A DNA stretch of 64,000 bases from assembly GCF_030758415.1 (NCBI RefSeq), contig NZ_CP132334.1, forward strand, positions 1,612,001 through 1,676,000. The letters are read 5' to 3'. Origin of the DNA: Parvularcula sp. IMCC14364. GTDB taxonomy: Bacteria; Pseudomonadota; Alphaproteobacteria; Caulobacterales; Parvularculaceae. Shown here piece after piece: positions 46,110 to 54,953 of this stretch (position 1 is the first letter of the stretch; every line of letters begins with the position of its first letter). The position numbers and the translations under genes were made by a program. Below the pieces are notes generated by a model, which did not search any database, was not told the origin of the DNA, and saw nothing but the letters and a program-made list of their open reading frames with translations.

Positions 46110-46400
46110 TTAGTTCAGTTCAGTCAGTTCAAGATTTGTTACGCCAGAGCGCTCGATTGTGCACTTCACTTCGTAATTCTGACTATCGTCAGAGGAAATT
46201 GCTTCAAGCGTCAGTGTGCGTACACGGGTGCCTTTTTTGTTCTCGAAACCAAGGCGGTAGTTATCCATATTCAAACGACCTTCTTCAGTCAGTGCAGCGC
46301 GACAGGCGCGAACGTCGTCCTGTGTACCGGCAAAAGCAGGCGCAGCAGAAAGAACGGCGATAGAAGATACGGCGATAGCAGCAAGGGAAGATTTCAGCAT
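46110..46400 (-). CDS. Small periplasmic protein of unknown function
   Basis: 96 residues: a Sec signal peptide (MLKSSLAAIAVSSIAVLSAA to PAFAG, about 24 residues) and a mature domain of about 72 residues with two cysteines (VRACRAAL and YEVKCTIER) that could form a disulfide. ATG 46400 follows GAGAG; the longer frame begins at 46478 but has no family or ribosome-site support. I do not recognise it. It is followed by a strong terminator, so it is monocistronic, and is divergent from the LysR gene (120-bp region). Confidence 0.75.
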   Translation of the reverse strand: MLKSSLAAIAVSSIAVLSAAPAFAGTQDDVRACRAALTEEGRLNMDNYRLGFENKKGTRVRTLTLEAISSDDSQNYEVKCTIERSGVTNLELTELN

Positions 46401-46520
46401 GTCAGGTCTCTCAAGGTTGGGTTTACAGAACCGGATATTTCTATCCGGCTGGTTGTCATTTGGGTTCGTATATGTCATAATTCAAATGCATCTGATAAAT
46501 GATACTTATGATGATTTCGC

Positions 46521-47480
46521 ATGACTGAAAGAACACTGGAAAGTCTCGACCTGAACCTGCTGCTGGCTCTGCACTGGTTGCTGACAGAACGGAATGTGAC
46601 GGAAGCAGCAGCAAGGCTTGATCTGTCACAACCGGCGATGAGCAGAACGCTGAGCCGGTTGCGCGATGTCTTTAATGACCCGCTTCTGGTGAAGGCAGGC
46701 CGCACCATGCTGCCGACCCCCAAAGCTGACAAGCTACAGCCAGCTGTTGCCCATGCTGTCGAGCGAATGCGTGATATTCTGCGCATTACCGATACGTTCG
46801 ACCCGAGTACACATAAAGGACGTGTCCGAATTGCCTGCAAGGAATATCGAAACTATGTAATATCGAGCATCTGGGCGCGCAAGATTAGCCCGCTTGCACC
46901 GGGCATTGAACTTGATATCTCTGATCTGACCTTTGCTGCAGCAAATGATCTGGTTTCAGGACAGATAGATCTGGTCTTCATGCCAGATGTTGCTTTTGTT
47001 GACGTGCCACCTGGGCTTGACCTTGACCAGTTTGTGCAGAAACCGATTTTTGATGAACGGTATATATGCGCCATTCGCAAGGACCATCCTCTCGCAGGCA
47101 GGAAAATGTCACTGAAGCAATATATCGGACTTGACCATATTCTGGTCAATCCGGGTGGCAAGGACACCGGAGTGATGGATCAGGAACTTGCAAAGCAAGG
47201 GCTGTCCCGCCGTATAAAATATCGTACCTACAGTTTCTTTTCAGCACGTTTTCTGGTCATGGAATCCGATTGTATCCTGACCGCACCGGAGGGATTCATC
47301 AGCACCTTTGCAGATGATGTTTATACATTCCCGCCGCCAACGCCGGCCCCCAATCTGACAACTTTCGCCGGCTGGCATCCGAACTGGACCCATGACCAGC
47401 GCCATAAATGGGTGCGCGAGACACTTTTCAAGGAACTCCGCGTTGCCATGGAAAAAGAACCGCTTCGCCAGACGGCCTGA
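46521..47480 (+). CDS. LysR family transcriptional regulator
   Basis: 319 residues. The N-terminal winged HTH is LDLNLLLALHWLLTERNVTEA and LSQPAMSRTLSRLRDVFNDPLLVKAGR. The C-terminal co-inducer domain (residues about 90-305) has two Rossmann-like lobes. The NodD/SyrM-like pattern with DLNLL and DPLLVKAG is typical. Regulated genes unknown; LysR proteins often control the divergent neighbour, here the small periplasmic gene. It is followed by a terminator. Confidence 0.93.
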   Translation: MTERTLESLDLNLLLALHWLLTERNVTEAAARLDLSQPAMSRTLSRLRDVFNDPLLVKAGRTMLPTPKADKLQPAVAHAVERMRDILRITDTFDPSTHKGRVRIACKEYRNYVISSIWARKISPLAPGIELDISDLTFAAANDLVSGQIDLVFMPDVAFVDVPPGLDLDQFVQKPIFDERYICAIRKDHPLAGRKMSLKQYIGLDHILVNPGGKDTGVMDQELAKQGLSRRIKYRTYSFFSARFLVMESDCILTAPEGFISTFADDVYTFPPPTPAPNLTTFAGWHPNWTHDQRHKWVRETLFKELRVAMEKEPLRQTA

Positions 47481-47494
47481 CAACCTTCTGTGGG

Positions 47495-47518
47495 GTGTGA
47501 TGGCAAAGTCACACTTTT
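47495..47518 (+). terminator. Intrinsic terminator of the LysR gene
   Basis: GTGTGA-tggcaaag-TCACAC followed by TTTT, 14 bases after the LysR stop; a short (6-bp) but clear stem-loop with a U-run. Confidence 0.7.
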
Positions 47519-47547
47519 ATGGCGTTGTTGGCTGGCGCACCAACATG

Positions 47548-47561
47548 GTTATTGATATAAC
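47548..47561. promoter_or_regulatory. Possible Zur-type operator upstream of the Fur/Zur gene
   Basis: GTTAT-TGAT-ATAAC is an inverted repeat that resembles the core of Zur boxes (GTTAT...ATAAC). It lies 15 bases before the chosen start of the regulator gene, where it could mediate autoregulation. The flanks match less well, so this is suggestive only. Confidence 0.4.
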
Positions 47562-47576
47562 ATGATGGGGATGACG

Positions 47577-48023
47577 ATGGCACACGACGACCACGATGAT
47601 GAGACACCTAAAAATCTCACTAAGAATGAGGCAATGGTCTATGAGGCGATGAAACTCACAGACAGACCTCAGAAAGCCTATGATTTGCTGGACGTTCTTA
47701 AAAGCAGCGGTGTGAGAGCACCGATGACCATCTACCGGGCGTTGGAAGGCCTGGAGCAGAAAGGTCTTGTTCACAAACTGGATGCCCTCAACGCTTTTGT
47801 GCGCTGTAATCACGATCAGCCGCATGAAGTGGAGACATTTCTGGTCTGTGACAAATGCTCGCAGGTGCAGGAAATCGAAACCAATGTCGGGCAGGCCGTT
47901 CCCTCTGTAGAGTCCAATGTGCGGGCAGTCGTTATCGAGAAAGGCTTCAGGATGTCAGCCGCCAGGCTGGAAATCAAAGGCGTCTGCGCCCGCTGTGCCG
48001 AACCTGCCTTGGCAACGGGCTAA
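47577..48023 (+). CDS. Fur family regulator (Zur-like)
   Basis: 148 residues from ATG 47577; the in-frame ATG 47562 is an alternative but overlaps the possible operator. Winged helix: KAYDLLDVLKSSGVRAPMTIYRALEGLEQKGLVHK. Dimerisation/metal part: NAFVRCNHDQPHEVETFLVCDKCSQVQEI is described by its CNHDQPH, CDKCSQV and C-terminal CARCAE pairs (two CxxC zinc sites). The spacing fits Zur better than Fur. The N-terminal HDDHDDE segment is also metal-binding-like. Targets in this window are unknown; a CDF exporter lies 41 kb away. Confidence 0.9.
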   Translation: MAHDDHDDETPKNLTKNEAMVYEAMKLTDRPQKAYDLLDVLKSSGVRAPMTIYRALEGLEQKGLVHKLDALNAFVRCNHDQPHEVETFLVCDKCSQVQEIETNVGQAVPSVESNVRAVVIEKGFRMSAARLEIKGVCARCAEPALATG

Positions 48024-48027
48024 AAGC

Positions 48028-48690
48028 TCAGCCTTTATACCAGCCAGCATCAACTTCGCGCCGGGCACCCTCGCCCCATTCCTGCATGGCAGGATGTGTC
48101 CAGAGAGTATCCAGCCATGCTGCGATGCGCGTCGAGACACGTACCGGTCCATAGGTTCGCAAGCGCGAGACAACTGGGGCGAACATGGCATCGGCGATCG
48201 AAAAGTCGCCAAACAGAAAAGATCCGTCCTCGCCCGAACCATAATGCTCCAATGCTTCGCTCCACAGGAACTGCAACCTGCCAATATCCTTGCGAACACC
48301 CGGGCCACCCCAGACATTGGCCCCTTCCCGGGTAAACTCCATGGGCCAGGTATCTCTGATATTGGAAAAACCGGAATGCATTTCTGCACACATGGACCTG
48401 GCCATTGCTCGTGCCGCACTGTTCTCGGGCCAGAGCTGTTTTTCAGGATAAAGTTCTGCCAGATATTCCGAAATCGCCAGAGAATCCCAAATGGTGAGGT
48501 CCCCTTTGCGCAGGCAGGGCACTAACCCGGACGGAGAATGCGCTTTCAGGGCAGCGCGACTTTCCGGCTGATCCAGACGAATCAGCACCTCACGGAAGGG
48601 AATATCAAAGGCTTTCATCACCAGCCATGGCCGCAAGGACCATGAGGATAGATTCTTGCTGCCAATGATGAGGGTAAAGTCTTCTGCCAT
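48028..48690 (-). CDS. Glutathione S-transferase family protein
   Basis: 220 residues. The thioredoxin-like N-domain has LIIGSKNLSSWSLRPWLVM (catalytic Ser region) and PSGLVPCLRKGDLTIWDSLAISEYL; the helical C-domain has FLFGDFSIADAMFAPVVSRL. Typical of zeta/beta-like bacterial GSTs that conjugate or reduce electrophiles. ATG 48690 has GGAGAA upstream. The stop lies close to that of the convergent Zur-like gene. Confidence 0.9.
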   Translation of the reverse strand: MAEDFTLIIGSKNLSSWSLRPWLVMKAFDIPFREVLIRLDQPESRAALKAHSPSGLVPCLRKGDLTIWDSLAISEYLAELYPEKQLWPENSAARAMARSMCAEMHSGFSNIRDTWPMEFTREGANVWGGPGVRKDIGRLQFLWSEALEHYGSGEDGSFLFGDFSIADAMFAPVVSRLRTYGPVRVSTRIAAWLDTLWTHPAMQEWGEGARREVDAGWYKG

Positions 48691-48819
48691 CTTATTCTCC
48701 AGACCGGTTCATCACCCACTGATAGCCCGCTGGCAACACTGCGCGCAACTGTGCCCCGGCCTTGCAATCGCCCGGCAATCTGCGCCAATTTCAGACAACA
48801 GAGAAAAACGAGGAAACCC

Positions 48820-49593
48820 ATGACCGACAAGATTGTGGTGCACGAAGATCGCGGCATTCTGCGCGTAAGAATAAACCATCCGGAAAAAAAGAACTCCCTC
48901 CTGCCGGAGATGTATGTTGCCCTGTGTGATGCATTCCGCCGGGCCGAGGAAACAAAATCTGTCCGTGTGCTGCTGCTGGAGGGCGAAGGCGACATGTTCA
49001 CCGCCGGCAACGACATGTCTTCATTTCTGGCCATCAAGGATGCTGACAAGAATCAGGAAAACCCTTCCATGACATTGATGAAGCTGGCAGCATTGGCCCA
49101 AAAGCCGGTTGTGGCTGCGGTCAATGGGCCGGCCGTTGGCATCGGCATCACGCTGCTGTCCAGCGTTGACCTTGTCTATGCTGCCGAAGAGGCGCGCTTT
49201 CTCGCCCCCTTTGTCAACCTCGGCATCGTGCCGGAAGCTGGCACAACCATGCTGATGCCGCAGTTCCTCGGCTGGCAGGCCGCCGCAGAAATCCTCTTGA
49301 CGGGTGACTGGATCAGCGCCGAGCGGGCGTGTGAAATGGGTCTGGTGAACAGGGTCGTTCCGCTGGCCGACCTGGAAGAAACCGCCATGGCCGCGTGTCT
49401 CAACATTGCGTCAAAACCGCCGGAATCAGTACGCCTGACCAAACAGATGATGCGCGGCGATACGTCCGCCCTGATGGCGCGCATCGAATACGAAATGACG
49501 GTTCTCGCCCAATGCGCAGAGTCTGATGAAATGAAGGAAGCCGTGATGGCTTTCCTCGAAAAAAGAAAGCCGGATTTCTCAAAGTTTGGATGA
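48820..49593 (+). CDS. Enoyl-CoA hydratase/isomerase family protein
   Basis: 257-residue crotonase-fold protein. The oxyanion and CoA-binding segments are FTAGNDMSSFL and KPVVAAVNGPAVGIGITLLSS, and GIVPEAGTTMLMPQFLGWQAA is the second catalytic loop. Probably a delta3-delta2-enoyl-CoA isomerase or short-chain hydratase. ATG 48820 has GAGGAAA upstream; the frame is open upstream to 48751. Divergent from the GST gene; no partner gene follows before the tRNA. Confidence 0.9.
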   Translation: MTDKIVVHEDRGILRVRINHPEKKNSLLPEMYVALCDAFRRAEETKSVRVLLLEGEGDMFTAGNDMSSFLAIKDADKNQENPSMTLMKLAALAQKPVVAAVNGPAVGIGITLLSSVDLVYAAEEARFLAPFVNLGIVPEAGTTMLMPQFLGWQAAAEILLTGDWISAERACEMGLVNRVVPLADLEETAMAACLNIASKPPESVRLTKQMMRGDTSALMARIEYEMTVLAQCAESDEMKEAVMAFLEKRKPDFSKFG

Positions 49594-49684
49594 CAGGCTG
49601 TTGCTGAAAAAATGCTTCCCATAATCCACGCCTTTTGCTAGGCAACGCGCTCGCATCGACAAGATGCAGCAAGCCACTGAAAAT

Positions 49685-49771
49685 GCGGTCGTGGCGGAAT
49701 TGGTAGACGCGCAGCGTTGAGGTCGCTGTGGGGTAACTCCCGTGGAAGTTCGAGTCTTCTCGACCGCACCA
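49685..49771 (+). tRNA. tRNA-Leu (GAG), flanking an integrase remnant
   Basis: 87 bases with a type II variable arm (gtggggtaactcccgt) and CCA encoded. The acceptor GCGGTCG pairs with CGACCGC, the anticodon loop contains GAG, and the T-arm is AGTTCGAGTCT. tRNA-Leu genes are frequent integration sites for tyrosine-integrase elements; the accessory island begins directly after this gene. Confidence 0.95.
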
Positions 49772-49851
49772 TTATAAATCACTTAAGCCCTTGATATTAC
49801 TACGTTTAGCTTAGCACGGGGTACAAATCCGTGTACAAAACCGAGGTAATT

Positions 49852-50010
49852 ATGCCAGTCTTAGTGATGGTCAGAAACTAGAATCCGCAAACTCAACTGT
49901 ACCGCAAGGTTGTCCCATAGGACTTACGCAAAGTCGTGGGTAATCACGAGTTTAAGCATAGCCTTAAAAAGCTTCATAATGAGCATCTAAGGATCAAAGC
50001 GGTTGAGTGA
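49852..50010 (+). pseudogene. Decayed tyrosine-integrase N-terminus
   Basis: A frame from ATG 49852 reads MPVLVMVRN, stop (TAG 49879), NPQTQLYRKVVP, stop (TAG 49918), DLRKVVGNHEFKHSLKKL and on to TGA 50008. The stretch YRKVVP-DLRKVVGxxEFKHSLK is close to the conserved N-terminal domain of phage-type integrases (RRRVPxDLRxxxGxxEvxxSL). Two in-frame stops and no catalytic Arg/His/Tyr part downstream mean only the start of the gene survives. Position 80 bases beyond tRNA-Leu is what is expected for an integrase at its attachment site. Confidence 0.6.
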
Positions 50011-50534
50011 TAATCGCACCTACGATATTTGAGATCGTGGATGCAAAAGGAGAGTCGACGCTCTCAGACATATTTTGCTACTACAAATCACATCGCACTA
50101 ATTGAGATAAGTCCTCTCAGATGTCGATAGATGCTGCCACAGATTACTTTGGCAAGGATAGGAGGCTCTATGAGACTCTGTGAGAGGCTTAATGGGTTGT
50201 TGGCTGTGTAGGTGGCCGAGGAGATTACTGCGAATCCTGAGTCATCTGGGGGCTTTGTTGAATAAGGCCAGCATAAAAGCTGCGTAAGTAGGAGCGGCGG
50301 CAAGCAGTGAAACGATGACAGCGGAAATCAGGAAAGTGTTTGCGAGTACTTTGGTCTTTGGTGCTCTCCAGAAGGGTTTTGATCTCTCGATGTTCTGAAG
50401 ATAGGTGAGCTGAACCCATCATGGAAAAGGATATAAGATATCTTCGATATTTGTGTTGATGAATAATATATCCTGATATTGCGGCCCTTCGGTGATGTGA
50501 TACAGTTCCCCCGACAGGTGGGGGCTTAAGGGGC
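50011..50534. other. Gene-free AT-rich spacer of the accessory island
   Basis: No convincing gene. Short frames on both strands have no family features. On the minus strand a frame ending at TCA 50242-50244 contains a membrane-helix-like stretch (FLISAVIVSLLAAAPTYAAF) but has no good start codon and may be a remnant. A small GC hairpin (CCCCC 50508-50512, GGGGG 50520-50524) lies just before the first hydrolase gene and may affect its translation. Confidence 0.7.
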
Positions 50535-52628
50535 ATGGTCAAACTGATAACAGTTCATGGCACATTCGCTGGTGATGAAGCGGATGAAGGGGACAAATGG
50601 TGGCAGCGCGGCTCACCGTTTTTCAATGAACTTCAGAAGTACGTTGAGGAGCCATTGGAAGTGGATCCTTTCCATTGGTCTGGGACGAATTCGGAAAAAG
50701 AACGAGAAAAAGCGGGGCGTCATCTCGCAAATAAGGTACAGGCAAACGAGTCTGAGCCACTTGTTATAGGGCACAGTCATGGCGGAAGTGTCATCTATTG
50801 GGCGTTTGCCCATCGCCTTGGCGGCTTAGGTGTTCGCGGCGCGGCAGTCATTGGCACACCATTGATCAGGTTTGCTAGGAGCTGGAACCCGATTGCGAGA
50901 TTTGGCGTCATCGACAGAGTCATACTGATCAGTGCACTACTTCTGATACTGGATGGTGCACTAGCACACTCCTCCTGGTACTTTGGCACACGTTATCCGG
51001 ATGAAACCATGGACAATGTCCTACGCCTTTACGCGGCGGCTGTAGGAAAAGAGTTTACCACAATTTCAGGGGGGGTGATCATCTCGTTTTTTGTTATTCG
51101 CGAGATAATTAGGTCCATACGCAACTTCCGGTTTCGAAGTGCCGGGTCGCAGAAATTGTATGAGTCCACAATCATTATCCAAAGCAAATATGATGAAGCC
51201 ATAAACGGGCTGAAGAGCGCACTTTTAACCAAAACACCAAAGGTATCGATTACACAGGTATTTGCATCAATTTTGTCTTTTGTGGCCATAATATTATTGT
51301 TTCTGGATGCCGCTTCCCAAGTACCACAAGTTGCTCGCTTCACTGATAATTCACAACGGCAAATGTTTGTGCCAGGTGGTTTTCCGGGGGGGCTTGTTCT
51401 GGAACGCTCTCCACTGGCAACCGAGTTTAAACGCCCCTGGTCACCTCGCCTTTTGACCCGCGACCAAATGGTGTATCTTCCTGCTGAATTACTATGGGAG
51501 AACTCCCAAGTCACCGAATTACTTTCAGATCCATTACCCCCTATTCGTGGCGACATGATCAATAGCCTGATCGCAGGCGTTGGCGGGGTTCTCGTCCAAG
51601 ATCAGGATATTGCCCCATTTATCGAAGCTTTCGTTGGCGGCATCGAGCAAATTGTCACAGCAGAGGAGCCTACCGATATCTTTCCGTATTCATTTATGAT
51701 GCGTAGTGACGACGGGTCGGCTTTTGTCTCAGAAGCTGCAACTGCGGCCCTGCGCCCCGGCCCTGGTGCTGCTTTCGGCTTTTCAATCGATACTTTTTTC
51801 TATTCAATCTTTCAGGATAGGTATGTACCAGCGCTTATCGTTATTAAGGGACAAGAATTTGAATTAGCCAAACCGACCGGAAACATAACTAGATCAAATA
51901 TCCAAGTGGGCTTTCTGGAAGCAAACTCGGCCGTATTGTCAGATGAAAACTTTATAGACAGTTATCTTTTTTCGGGATGTGGCGAGCCTGCATCCAACGG
52001 GGTCCACCCCTCCTGTCTTTTGTTCTTTCTGGAGCCCCCAAGCTGGCAACGTGTCATATTGAGATCATACGCACAATTTAAGGAAAAAGTTGGAAGGCGG
52101 ATACTTTTTGTTGAAGACCGCATGATTATGAATCGGGACCTGCCAAGAGAGATTGCCGTCTCTCTCTTTTTGGCAATTGTGAGCTCTCTTGCTATCACGG
52201 CCCTGATCGTGCCGATGTCCAACGGTATTGTAAAAAGCGCAATTCGCCGGCTCGTATTCGGGAATGACCGGAACGGTGAGCGCCCGGTAAACGTAGGAGC
52301 AGGCACGCTCAAACATAACGACACTATAGCACCACTCCCGGACAAAGTGGAATATGAGTTACAAGAAAACTCAGCTAAAGACGCAACTGCAGCCCTAGAA
52401 CGAATGAGGGTACTGTTTGCAAAGGCGGGCTCTGATCAATCTATCGGCAATGATCCCCTGGAAACTGCCATGAAGTTCGAAAAATCAGAGCTGATCCACA
52501 ACGCCTATTTCCACTCCTCGCTGTTCATCAAATACCTCGCCGCACAGATGATCGAGAAGTTCGACCTGACACCATCTGAAAAATTCAAATCCGACAAAGA
52601 AGCAATGGCGTTTAAGTACACTGTCTAA
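50535..52628 (+). CDS. Membrane-anchored serine hydrolase, unknown family (island gene 1)
   Basis: 697 residues. N-terminal alpha/beta-hydrolase: VHGTFAGDEADEG with the oxyanion HGT at residue 8, a conserved WWQRGS at 22-27, and the nucleophile elbow GHSHGG with Ser81. About four membrane helices follow (near residues 127-150, 180-200, 245-265 and 555-580). Between helices 3 and 4 is a non-conserved extracytoplasmic or soluble part of about 290 residues. The C-terminus ends in a soluble helical domain (ELIHNAYFHSSLFIKYLAAQ). It shares the whole plan with the next gene and is probably cotranscribed with it (16-base gap). The DNA is visibly AT-richer than the flanks. Function unknown; a lipid or ester hydrolase at the membrane is inferred from the fold. 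Confidence 0.82.
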   Translation: MVKLITVHGTFAGDEADEGDKWWQRGSPFFNELQKYVEEPLEVDPFHWSGTNSEKEREKAGRHLANKVQANESEPLVIGHSHGGSVIYWAFAHRLGGLGVRGAAVIGTPLIRFARSWNPIARFGVIDRVILISALLLILDGALAHSSWYFGTRYPDETMDNVLRLYAAAVGKEFTTISGGVIISFFVIREIIRSIRNFRFRSAGSQKLYESTIIIQSKYDEAINGLKSALLTKTPKVSITQVFASILSFVAIILLFLDAASQVPQVARFTDNSQRQMFVPGGFPGGLVLERSPLATEFKRPWSPRLLTRDQMVYLPAELLWENSQVTELLSDPLPPIRGDMINSLIAGVGGVLVQDQDIAPFIEAFVGGIEQIVTAEEPTDIFPYSFMMRSDDGSAFVSEAATAALRPGPGAAFGFSIDTFFYSIFQDRYVPALIVIKGQEFELAKPTGNITRSNIQVGFLEANSAVLSDENFIDSYLFSGCGEPASNGVHPSCLLFFLEPPSWQRVILRSYAQFKEKVGRRILFVEDRMIMNRDLPREIAVSLFLAIVSSLAITALIVPMSNGIVKSAIRRLVFGNDRNGERPVNVGAGTLKHNDTIAPLPDKVEYELQENSAKDATAALERMRVLFAKAGSDQSIGNDPLETAMKFEKSELIHNAYFHSSLFIKYLAAQMIEKFDLTPSEKFKSDKEAMAFKYTV

Positions 52629-52644
52629 TTGGGGATACTAGACA

Positions 52645-54171
52645 ATGACCACAATCATAACAGTTCACGGAACCAATGCGGGCGATGAAAGCGACGCCGG
52701 AGAGCAGTGGTGGCAGCAGGGCTCAGCCTTTCAGGAGAATCTGAGCGAATACGTTGAGGCCCCGGATGGCCGTCTGACGTTCAAGCCGTTTCACTGGGGT
52801 ATTGGGCCAAACAGCGAATTGAAACGCCGGGATGCTGGCAATGATCTTCGTCGTGAGATGCTGGCGCTCGAAAAGGAAGGCGAGCCCTATTCGGTCATCG
52901 GGCACAGTCACGGTGGATCGGTATTGACCCATGCGCTGTTCTCAGCCTACGCCAAGAAACTCAGCCTGCCGAATATGAAGTCATGGGTGACCGTGGGCAC
53001 GCCCTTTATTGATAACGAGCGAACGAGTTTTATCCTTAAAAGGTTCAATCTGTTCGGGCAAATCGGCATAGCCATTGCCGTGATACAAATCCTTGGCCTG
53101 ATTTCCATACCTTTTATCAGTTGGTTCATGTACGGCACTTTTATGGGGGCAAGCGCAGGGCTTATTTTTGCTGCTTTCCTGCTCCTTGCATCCGTTGCAT
53201 TCTTTGCCATTTCTTTTACTGCAAGGGCACGAAAACGCCAGAACGGTCATCACAAGAAAAATTTTGCCGAACAATACCAGAAGAAATGGTCATCATTCCG
53301 ACACCACAGTGATGAAGCTATCGAGGGTCTGAAAAATATTCAAAATGTTCGAATAAGTATTGTTAAAGCGCTACCGATCGCTCGAACGATTTCAACATAT
53401 ATAGCATATGCACTCATTCTCATATGGTCTGCACACTACTTTTTCCTCAACCTGACCGCTGCACAGCAATATAACGATCAGGCTAGTATCGATGTTTACT
53501 CCGTACAGGAGCTATGCGGCGAAATACAGGCCTGTAAATTTATTGACACAACGATCATCGCGATAGACGATGCAATATTTCGAATCACGGAGCCGCTCTG
53601 GACATTGCTGCCTGTAGGCGCGAACGCAATGGAAAATGCATTTGTATATCCACTAGCCATGATACTGCTGATCATTGCCAGTTATTTTGTTTTATCCGGA
53701 ATCTTCACCATAGTCCTCATGCCATTGATCGCATTGATTAATGGCGGACTTTCAGCGCGAGTTAGAGCCATTTCTGTCGGTGGTGATGCTTACGGAGAAG
53801 AGTTGACTGTCATCAGCTCAAAACCAAACCCGGAATATACACACGATTATGTTCTTCCCGGTGAGTTGGCCTCAGAAATCGAAGACTATACTGAGCAATA
53901 CGCTATCGATGCCATTCGCAAAATCAGGGCGCTCATTGGTTCCAACATCGCCTCCTCCGATAACCCTATAACAGACCAGATCAGCGACACGCTTTCATGG
54001 AAAGAACTCATCCACACCGCGTATTTCGATGTTGATAATTTCATCAAGCTGGTGGCTGTATCATTGTGTGAATCAGGTCTGGTCACGCCAAGTGCAAAAC
54101 TCAAGAATGATCCGGATTACACCAAAGTCCTGGGCTGGTACAAAGAGATGAAGCATGGGCCCGACGCCTAG
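52645..54171 (+). CDS. Membrane-anchored serine hydrolase, paralogue of the preceding gene (island gene 2)
   Basis: 508 residues. Same layout as island gene 1: VHGTNAGDESDAG (HGT at residue 8), WWQQGS at 22-27, nucleophile elbow GHSHGG with Ser88, then about five membrane helices (near 132-155, 157-180, 260-285, 330-355 and a re-entrant segment), and a C-terminal domain with SWKELIHTAYFDVDNFIKLV. The middle soluble part of gene 1 is missing, so this is the shorter version. Start 16 bases after gene 1; SD GGGGAT. Identity between the two is concentrated in the hydrolase and C-terminal domains. Function unknown. Confidence 0.82.
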   Translation: MTTIITVHGTNAGDESDAGEQWWQQGSAFQENLSEYVEAPDGRLTFKPFHWGIGPNSELKRRDAGNDLRREMLALEKEGEPYSVIGHSHGGSVLTHALFSAYAKKLSLPNMKSWVTVGTPFIDNERTSFILKRFNLFGQIGIAIAVIQILGLISIPFISWFMYGTFMGASAGLIFAAFLLLASVAFFAISFTARARKRQNGHHKKNFAEQYQKKWSSFRHHSDEAIEGLKNIQNVRISIVKALPIARTISTYIAYALILIWSAHYFFLNLTAAQQYNDQASIDVYSVQELCGEIQACKFIDTTIIAIDDAIFRITEPLWTLLPVGANAMENAFVYPLAMILLIIASYFVLSGIFTIVLMPLIALINGGLSARVRAISVGGDAYGEELTVISSKPNPEYTHDYVLPGELASEIEDYTEQYAIDAIRKIRALIGSNIASSDNPITDQISDTLSWKELIHTAYFDVDNFIKLVAVSLCESGLVTPSAKLKNDPDYTKVLGWYKEMKHGPDA

Positions 54172-54228
54172 ACCGCCCAGACCGGAATCATATTTATTGA
54201 GTGCAATTCATTTGAAGTGACGGGGCCC

Positions 54229-54942
54229 ATGCCTGCTGACCACGAAAACAGAAACTGGCTGAATAGCGAGATCGCATTCGCGGTATCCAAACAGCCCGTT
54301 GAATACGAAGCGGCGGTCGCGTTCATGGAAGCACGGGCCAAAGCGATTCATCACGGTGAGGCGCAGGAACTGGTCTGGTTTCTGGAGCACCCACCACTTT
54401 ATACAGGCGGCACAAGTGCCAAGGCCGAAGATCTTCTGATGCCGGACAGGTTTCCTGTCTACAAAACACGACGCGGTGGAGAATACACCTATCATGGTCC
54501 CGGTCAGCGCGTTGTTTATGTCATGCTTGATCTTGCGCGCCGCACAAAGGATGTCCGGCGCTTTGTGCAAGACCTGGAACACTGGATCATATCTACCCTC
54601 GACAGCTTCAACATTACCGGTGAGATACGGGATGGCCGGGTCGGTGTGTGGGTTAACCGGACGAGGCCGGGCGGGCCGATGCGCGAAGACAAGATTGCGG
54701 CCATTGGCGTGCGCATCAAACGCTGGGTGACGTTCCACGGAATTGCACTGAATGTAGAGCCTGAGCTGTCTCATTTCAGCGGCATCACGCCTTGCGGTAT
54801 CTCTGCCGATGGGCTGGGCGTGACAAGCCTGGTGGACCTTGGCAGGCCCGTGACCATGGCTGAAGCTGATGATGCTCTCGTGGAGGCTTTTCAGCCGGTT
54901 TTTGGCCCCCTCACCCCCGTTGACCTGCCCGATTTCAGATAA
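54229..54942 (+). CDS. lipB: Octanoyltransferase
   Basis: 237 residues. LipB transfers octanoate from acyl-carrier protein to lipoyl domains. The conserved elements are [21 protein letters not shown], the catalytic Lys in [22 protein letters not shown] and the catalytic Cys in [13 protein letters not shown] 54229 is chosen; a GTG 12 bases upstream is possible. It marks the return to core chromosome after the island. Confidence 0.96.
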   Translation: MPADHENRNWLNSEIAFAVSKQPVEYEAAVAFMEARAKAIHHGEAQELVWFLEHPPLYTGGTSAKAEDLLMPDRFPVYKTRRGGEYTYHGPGQRVVYVMLDLARRTKDVRRFVQDLEHWIISTLDSFNITGEIRDGRVGVWVNRTRPGGPMREDKIAAIGVRIKRWVTFHGIALNVEPELSHFSGITPCGISADGLGVTSLVDLGRPVTMAEADDALVEAFQPVFGPLTPVDLPDFR

Positions 54943-54953
54943 TTTCCTGTCCC

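Noticed and set aside
49579-49782. Minus-strand open frame with VEKTRTSTGVTPQRPQR
   Set aside because: Also an antisense tRNA artefact, here from tRNA-Leu.
50225-50542. 105-residue minus-strand frame in the island
   Set aside because: No ribosome site, no family features and it covers the promoter region of the first hydrolase gene.
54172-54228. Right-hand attachment site (copy of the tRNA-Leu 3' end) before lipB
   Set aside because: Only a few scattered bases match; no convincing repeat is present.
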